Of a DNA stretch of 64,000 nucleotides, positions 59,328-64,000 are shown piece by piece (within the stretch, counting starts at the first letter, position 1; the number at the start of each line of letters is the position of its first letter). Location: positions 1-64,000 of the forward strand of contig NZ_BDBV01000087.1 of the NCBI RefSeq assembly GCF_001613165.1, given 5' to 3'. The translations under genes and the position numbers were made by a program. This DNA is from Nocardia mexicana NBRC 108244 (GTDB lineage: Bacteria > Actinomycetota > Actinomycetes > Mycobacteriales > Mycobacteriaceae). The notes under the pieces were generated by a model that was not told the DNA's origin, made no database searches, and saw only the letters and a program-made list of their open reading frames with translations.

Positions 59328-61622
59328 GTGGTGGAAAGTGCAGTGTCGACGGCGCTGGCCGAACCTCCCGCACCCGCTGAGTCTCGGGTGCCGCCGGAGC
59401 GTGCCGCGGACGGACCGTCGCGCAGGAGCGTGTACCGGTGGGGAGCGATCACCGCGGTCGGGGTGGTGCTCGGCTATGCCGCGGTGCTGCTGGCCAACGC
59501 GCGCCATTTCTTCACCGACGACACCGAATCCCAGTACACCCCGCTGTGGGTGATGCTCGGCCGCCACCTGCGCGAGGGCAATCTGCCGGTGCTCATCCCC
59601 GAGCAGTGGATGACCGGCAACTACACGATGGAGGAGGCGGGCCTGTTCAACCCGCCGCAGCTGCTGATCGATCTGATCGCGCCCTCGGTCGACAATCTCG
59701 CGGTGTACGCCACGGTGGTGAAGCTGATCTTCGCGATCATCGCCGCGCTCGGCGTGTACCGGGTGTGTCTCGCGTACGGCGGCCGCGTGCAGTGGGCGGC
59801 GGTGGCCGGTGTCGCCTTCCCGTTCACCGGCTGGTTCCTGTTCTTCGACCAGGCCAGCTGGATGACCTCGCTGACCGGCACCGCGTGGATGGTGCACGCG
59901 TGGGCGTCCGCGGTGCGCTACTCACGCGGCAAGAGCGGGCCGATTCCGGTCTTCGTGTTCCTGTACCTGGCGATCTCGGTCGAATACGTCTTCCCCGCCG
60001 TGGAATCCGCGCTCATGCTGGCGGCGGTCGCGGTGGGGGAGATCGTCTACCAGCGCCGGTGGCGGCCGGTCGCGCGACTGACCGCGGTGGCGCTGTGCGC
60101 GGGCCTGGCGGGCCTGCTGACCTACCTGCCGAGCATGCTGTCGGCGAAGGTGAGCTGGCGCGGCACCGCCCAGATCAATAACGACCAGTTCCTGACCGTG
60201 CCCTGGTCGGAGTCGCTGAACGCGAGCCTGCCGTCCACGCTGCCCGCGCTGAACTCGTGGTGGGGCTATATCCAGCCGCTGCCGATGACCTATATCGCCT
60301 GGTTCCTGATTCCGGCGCTGGCATTCGTCGACTGGGGCCGCGCGCGGGCCGCGTGGCGCGAGCTGACCGCCGTGGCGCTGTTCGCGATCATGTTCCTGAT
60401 GTGGGCGGCGGGCCCCGGCACCGTGGGTCCGCTGCGCTGGCCCGCCCGGGTGCTGCCGATGCTGGCGCTCGGCCTGCTGATCCTGGTGTGTGTCCTGCTG
60501 GGCCGCTTCGGCACCACCGCGGGATGGCGCAATCGCTGCATCGCGGCCGCGGTGCTGATCGGGCTGCTGTGGGTGCGCACGTTCTCCGCCGACCCGCACA
60601 ACGTGCTCTGGCATGTGGCGTCGGCGGTCGTCGTGGCCACGTTCGGGGCCGCCGCGGTGTGGCTGGCGCGCACGCGCGGGGCGGCCGCGGCGGCGCTGCT
60701 GGTCATCGCGGCCATGCTCCCGATCGCCTACGCGCAGGTGGATCGCGCGCAGCCGACCCCTATGAGCTGGAATCTGCCCACCAACCGTTCCGACGCCAAG
60801 GCGGCGTTCCCGAAGTTCGACGGCATCACGCTGCAGCTCGGCGATCGCGGCCTGCTGCGGCCGGAGGACCGGACGCTGCAGGGCGCCTACGGCTCGCTGG
60901 CCTTCGGCAACTACGCCAAGGACGTCGAGCAGCACTACGTCAACGGCTACACCCCGAACGGGCACTACTGGTTCGGTGAAATGCTGTGCATGCGCTGGGA
61001 TTCCAGCGTCTGCCCGGACGCCTACCGGCGCCTGTTCACGCCGGAGCCGACCACCGGGCGCACGGTCGCCGACCTGATGAAGCTCGACCGGATCGTGCTG
61101 CAGAAGGCGATGTTCCCCGACGCCGGAACCCAGCCCGCGCCCGAGGGCTGGAGGTGGGTCGACTATCCCGGCCACGAGCGCTACATCTGGGTGCTCGAAC
61201 GCGTCGGCGGGCCGATCTCGACGGTGAACGGGCGGGTGGCCGATGCCGCCGGTGTCATGGCGACCTCGACCTCGGAGTCCGACACCTCCAGCAAGCTGCG
61301 GGTGACCTCGGCCGACGGCGGGCGCGTGGTGTTCGCTCGACTGGGCTGGCCGGGGTACCGGGTGCACCTGAACGGGCACGAGATCCCGTTCGACACCGTC
61401 GCGAAGTCCTTTGTCGCCGTGGATATCCCGGCCGGGACCCAGAACGCCGAGCTCGAGGTGACCTGGCGTCCGCCGGGCTGGAAGATCGGTATCGGTACGG
61501 CCGTGCTGGGGCTTGCCGGGCTGGGTATTCTGCAGTGGATGTACGTGCGATCGCGCCGCCGCGACGAGCCGGATTCCGCCGGGCTCGAGCCGGAACCTCC
61601 ACGGGTGGAATCGATCCCGTGA
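59328..61622 (+). CDS. Large membrane protein, GT-C/YfhO-like glycosyltransferase
   Basis: 764 residues, about 12 membrane helices in the first 480, then a soluble extracytoplasmic part (about 490-715) and a last helix near 725-745. ARHFFTDDTESQYTPLW has an Asp pair (64-65) in the first external loop, the usual place for a GT-C catalytic acid. It would transfer the lipid-linked sugar outside the membrane. It starts with GTG 59328, divergent from GT2, and its stop overlaps gtrA (GTGA). Confidence 0.82.
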   Translation: MVESAVSTALAEPPAPAESRVPPERAADGPSRRSVYRWGAITAVGVVLGYAAVLLANARHFFTDDTESQYTPLWVMLGRHLREGNLPVLIPEQWMTGNYTMEEAGLFNPPQLLIDLIAPSVDNLAVYATVVKLIFAIIAALGVYRVCLAYGGRVQWAAVAGVAFPFTGWFLFFDQASWMTSLTGTAWMVHAWASAVRYSRGKSGPIPVFVFLYLAISVEYVFPAVESALMLAAVAVGEIVYQRRWRPVARLTAVALCAGLAGLLTYLPSMLSAKVSWRGTAQINNDQFLTVPWSESLNASLPSTLPALNSWWGYIQPLPMTYIAWFLIPALAFVDWGRARAAWRELTAVALFAIMFLMWAAGPGTVGPLRWPARVLPMLALGLLILVCVLLGRFGTTAGWRNRCIAAAVLIGLLWVRTFSADPHNVLWHVASAVVVATFGAAAVWLARTRGAAAAALLVIAAMLPIAYAQVDRAQPTPMSWNLPTNRSDAKAAFPKFDGITLQLGDRGLLRPEDRTLQGAYGSLAFGNYAKDVEQHYVNGYTPNGHYWFGEMLCMRWDSSVCPDAYRRLFTPEPTTGRTVADLMKLDRIVLQKAMFPDAGTQPAPEGWRWVDYPGHERYIWVLERVGGPISTVNGRVADAAGVMATSTSESDTSSKLRVTSADGGRVVFARLGWPGYRVHLNGHEIPFDTVAKSFVAVDIPAGTQNAELEVTWRPPGWKIGIGTAVLGLAGLGILQWMYVRSRRRDEPDSAGLEPEPPRVESIP

Positions 61623-62077
61623 GTACCACCGAAACCACCACCCTCGCACCCGGTTTGCTGCTGCGGCTGATCCGGCGGCAGGAGATCGCCTTCGCGGCCG
61701 TCGGCGGCTGTAACACGCTGCTGGGCATGGTGTTGACGGTGATGTGGCTGAAGATCCTGCCCGACGGCTGGCCGCCCGCCGCGGCCGTCGCGCTCGCCTA
61801 CTGCATCAGCATCGTGTTCGCGTTCGTCGCCCACCGGACCCTGGTGTTCCGGGTGCGCGGCCACGTCCTGCGCGACTTCGTGCGCTTCGTGCTGGTGAAT
61901 TCCGGTGGGATGCTGCTGAATATGGCCGGGGTGCAGCTGGCCGTCGGGGCGATGCATCTGCCGGAGACTCCCGCGACGGTGGGCGTGATGGGTCTGGTCG
62001 CGGTGGCCAGCTTCTTCGGCCACCGGCACTTCTCGTTCCGGCGGGCACCGCGCGGCACCGTCGCGGCGGAGCGGTAG
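61619..62077 (+). CDS. GtrA family membrane protein (putative lipid-linked sugar flippase)
   Basis: About 152 residues with four membrane helices. FAAVGGCNTLLGMVLTVM, the GtrA opening, and FAFVAHRTLVFRV are typical. GtrA proteins are thought to flip polyprenyl-phosphate sugars. GTG 61619 overlaps the upstream stop, so it is made with the GT-C protein. Confidence 0.9.
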   Translation: MSTTETTTLAPGLLLRLIRRQEIAFAAVGGCNTLLGMVLTVMWLKILPDGWPPAAAVALAYCISIVFAFVAHRTLVFRVRGHVLRDFVRFVLVNSGGMLLNMAGVQLAVGAMHLPETPATVGVMGLVAVASFFGHRHFSFRRAPRGTVAAER

Positions 62078-62087
62078 GTTATCGGTC

Positions 62088-62309
62088 ATGGCGGAGGAAA
62101 CCTTGGACCCGACCCTGCTGAGCCTGCTGGCCTGCCCGCAGGACAAGGGCCCGCTGTCGCTCGTCCGCGACGGCAACGGCGACAGCGTGCTCTACAACCC
62201 GCGCCTGCGCCGCGCCTACCCGATCGACAACGGGATTCCGGTGCTTCTCATCGATGAGGCGCGCGATGTGACCGAGGCCGAGCACGAGGCGTTCGCAGCC
62301 CAGGGCTGA
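62088..62309 (+). CDS. Trm112 family protein
   Basis: 73 residues. LSLLACPQDKGPLSLV ... LYNPRLRRAYPIDNGIPVLL is the UPF0434/Trm112 pattern with one Cys left of the zinc pair. The fold activates methyltransferases in other organisms; the bacterial role is unclear. It corresponds to Rv1684 in the M. tuberculosis order. It starts 10 bp after gtrA. Confidence 0.9.
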   Translation: MAEETLDPTLLSLLACPQDKGPLSLVRDGNGDSVLYNPRLRRAYPIDNGIPVLLIDEARDVTEAEHEAFAAQG

Positions 62310-62334
62310 GCCGGAATCCTCCGCACCACTTGTA

Positions 62335-62961
62335 TCAGCGCAGCTCAGATTCCGGCAGCTCGAGTTCCCCCGTGAGATACCGCTGCATATTCGGCCCGAT
62401 CAGCGCCGCGAGCTGATCCCCGCTCATCGACGCGATCGGCTCCACCCCGACGATCTTGCGGGCGATCAGCAGCCCCATCATCTGCGAGGCAGCCAGCAGC
62501 ACCCGGGTGATACCCGAGCCGGGCGGCGAATCCACCCGCGGCAGCACATCTTTCAGCACCACCTCCAGCAGGAAGTTGCGCGCCAGCGCACCGTCTCCGC
62601 TGTCGATGATGGTGCGGAACGCGACGATCGCGGGCGTGCCGCTGGGGGAGTCCCACACGCCGATCACGGTGCGCACGATGGTCTCGCCGAGCCGGTCGAC
62701 CGGCGTGGTCGCGAGTTCGGCACGGATCTCGTCCGGATCCATCGGCAGGTTCAACGCCGCGATCAGCAATTCCTGCTTGGTGCCGAAATAGTGGTGCACG
62801 AGGGCGGGGTCCACGCCCGCCGCCCCCGCGATCGATCGAATGGACGCCTTGTCGAATCCGACCTCGGCGAACCGGGTCCGGGCGGCATCGAGAATCGCCT
62901 CCCGGGTCCCGGAACGGCCCGGCCGGCGCCCACTGCGCCCGCCGCCGTTCAGCGCCGTCAT
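62335..62961 (-). CDS. TetR family regulator (Rv1685c-like)
   Basis: 208 residues. HTH: SGTREAILDAARTRFAEVGFDKASIRSIAGAAGVDPALVHHYFGTKQELL. C-terminal TetR_C helices follow. Its ATG overlaps the ABC-2 permease stop, so it is the last gene of an exporter operon coming from the right edge and probably controls it. Confidence 0.92.
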   Translation of the reverse strand: MTALNGGGRSGRRPGRSGTREAILDAARTRFAEVGFDKASIRSIAGAAGVDPALVHHYFGTKQELLIAALNLPMDPDEIRAELATTPVDRLGETIVRTVIGVWDSPSGTPAIVAFRTIIDSGDGALARNFLLEVVLKDVLPRVDSPPGSGITRVLLAASQMMGLLIARKIVGVEPIASMSGDQLAALIGPNMQRYLTGELELPESELR

Positions 62962-63746
62962 TGAGTCCTGCGGCGCAGGGTCGCCGCTCCCAGGCACAGC
63001 GCGACGGCCGCGAAGGCCGCCACCACGGCGAGGTCCCGCCACATCTCCGCGGTCGCACCCGGATGCTGCGACACCTCCTGCAGCGCGGACACCGCATAGC
63101 TCAACGGCAGCACGTTGCTGATCACCTCCAGCCAATCCGGCAGCTGCCCGCGCGGCACCAACAGCCCGCACAGGAAGAACTGCGGTCCCACCAGCACCGG
63201 CATGAACTGTACGGCCTGGAATTCGGTGCGGGCGAAAGCGCTGGCCAGCAGGCCGAGCGCGACGCCGAGCACCGCGTCCACGACGGCGATGAGCACCACC
63301 AGCCACGGGCTTCCGGCGGCGTTCAGATCGAGCAGCCAGAACGCCACCAGGCAGGCGAGCCCGGCCTGCCCGGCGGCCGCCACCGAGAAGGCGGTGCCGT
63401 AGCCGGCGAGCAGGTCCAGCTTCGACAGCGGCGTCGTCATCAGCCGCTCCAGCGTGCCCGAGGTGCGTTCGCGCTGCATGGCGATCGCGGTGATCAGGAA
63501 CATGACGATGAACGGCAGGATGCCCAGCATGCTGATCCCGACCCGGTCGAACAGGCGCGGCACGCCCGGCACGGTCGGGGAATCCTGATACACGAAATAC
63601 AACAGCGACAGCAGCAGCGCGGGAACCAGCAGCAGCATCGCGACGGTCCGATGATCGGCGCGCAACTGCCGCAGGATTCGTACGGTGGTGGCGGTGTAGC
63701 AGCGCAGCGGCCGCGGTGTGACCGGCTGGACCAGCGTCGTGGTCAT
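62958..63746 (-). CDS. ABC-2 type exporter permease (Rv1686c-like)
   Basis: 262 residues with six membrane helices; ITAIAMQRERTSGTLERLMTTPLSKLDLLAGY is the ABC-2 membrane-protein landmark. It exports an unknown substrate with an ATPase expected just beyond the window. ATG 63746 has AGGAGGGGCGCG before it; that initiation region is repeated upstream in a tandem array. Its stop overlaps the TetR ATG. Confidence 0.92.
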   Translation of the reverse strand: MTTTLVQPVTPRPLRCYTATTVRILRQLRADHRTVAMLLLVPALLLSLLYFVYQDSPTVPGVPRLFDRVGISMLGILPFIVMFLITAIAMQRERTSGTLERLMTTPLSKLDLLAGYGTAFSVAAAGQAGLACLVAFWLLDLNAAGSPWLVVLIAVVDAVLGVALGLLASAFARTEFQAVQFMPVLVGPQFFLCGLLVPRGQLPDWLEVISNVLPLSYAVSALQEVSQHPGATAEMWRDLAVVAAFAAVALCLGAATLRRRTQ

Positions 63747-64000
63747 CGCGCCCCTCCTGTGTTGATCGATGCGGGGGACTCGGTCTCCCGCTGTGCGTCG
63801 GGCACGGCCTGGGTCGTGGCCATTGCGGCCTCTCCCATGTTGATCGGTGCGAGGGAGACGGTCTCTCGCTGTCTGTCGGTCCGGACCAGGGTCGTGGTCA
63901 TCGCGCGCTTCCCTGTGTTGATCGGTGCGAGGGAGGCGGTCTCCCGCTGTCTGTCGGTCCGGACCAGAATCATGGTCATCGCGCCCCTCCCATCTTGATC
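63743..64000 (-). repeat. 77/78-bp tandem array of the permease translation start, with a 78-aa repeat ORF
   Basis: Start codons at 63746, 63823, 63901 and 63979 are spaced 77, 78 and 78 bp. Each sits in a near-copy of the same unit (GATCAACA...GGGAGG...GCGATGACC...CTGGTCCGGACCGAC...GAGAC). Three units are joined in one open frame (63979 to 63743: MTMILVRTDRQRET..., MTTTLVRTDRQRET..., MATTQAVPDAQRET...), whose stop overlaps the true permease ATG. The 77-bp last unit shifts the frame. The array continues past the right edge. Confidence 0.85.

Noticed and set aside
1..64000. Insertion sequences, integrases or prophage genes
   Set aside because: No transposase, recombinase or phage structural gene was recognised in the window, so the accessory blocks carry no visible mobile machinery apart from repeats.

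Overview
This window is a GC-rich chromosomal segment from a mycolic-acid actinomycete (order Mycobacteriales), most probably Nocardia or a close relative. The evidence is the GC-biased third codon positions, the pheT ... argCJBDFR-argG-argH backbone, a fused alpha/beta-hydrolase/acyl-CoA-synthetase-like gene of the Mycobacterium Rv1683 type, and the Trm112-like / TetR / ABC-2 permease trio that follows Rv1683 in M. tuberculosis. All calls are from reading the sequence; no database search was run.

Layout. 1-494 is the end of pheT. A block of accessory genes of about 21 kb then separates pheT from argC: riboswitch-controlled ribH, a DUF899/HxlR pair, a sugar ABC importer, an L32 gene, an alpha/beta hydrolase and hypotheticals. 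It also holds a divergent catabolic cluster (9904-17662) with RidA, IclR, KDG kinase, a D-serine-dehydratase-like enzyme, a D-aminoacylase-like enzyme, KDPG aldolase and a GntP permease. I interpret this cluster as a route for N-acetyl-D-glucosaminate. The block ends with a cupin, a GH43, a monooxygenase-like protein and a PEP-mutase family gene. 21392-34569 carries arginine biosynthesis with two matching ArgR-type boxes, interrupted by a TetR/flavin oxidase/OsmC group and by a methyltransferase. 34814-41152 has a CUT2 sugar importer and a TetR-controlled ABC exporter. 41466-47854 holds a methyltransferase, an MFS/MarR pair, threonine ammonia-lyase and NsrR-Hmp (nitric oxide defence).

47848-52315 is a 2-methylisoborneol operon: a family-2B encapsulin-like shell, 2-MIB synthase with a long disordered N-terminus, GPP methyltransferase and IPP isomerase. 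52763-63746 has the Rv1683-like gene, then an inserted amino-sugar/lipid-carrier glycosylation module (DegT aminotransferase, GT2, GT-C-like membrane protein, GtrA), then the Rv1684-Rv1686c-like trio. The right edge is a 77/78-bp tandem array that repeats the permease's own ribosome-binding site and start codon.

The most unusual pattern runs across the window. Several operon gaps are tiled end to end by tiny ORFs whose stop and start codons overlap (ATGA/GTGA), so that ribosomes could pass from gene to gene without a true untranslated gap. It is seen at kdgK-iclR, D-aminoacylase-eda, argF-argR and methyltransferase-argH. A related start-site duplication precedes the terminal permease.
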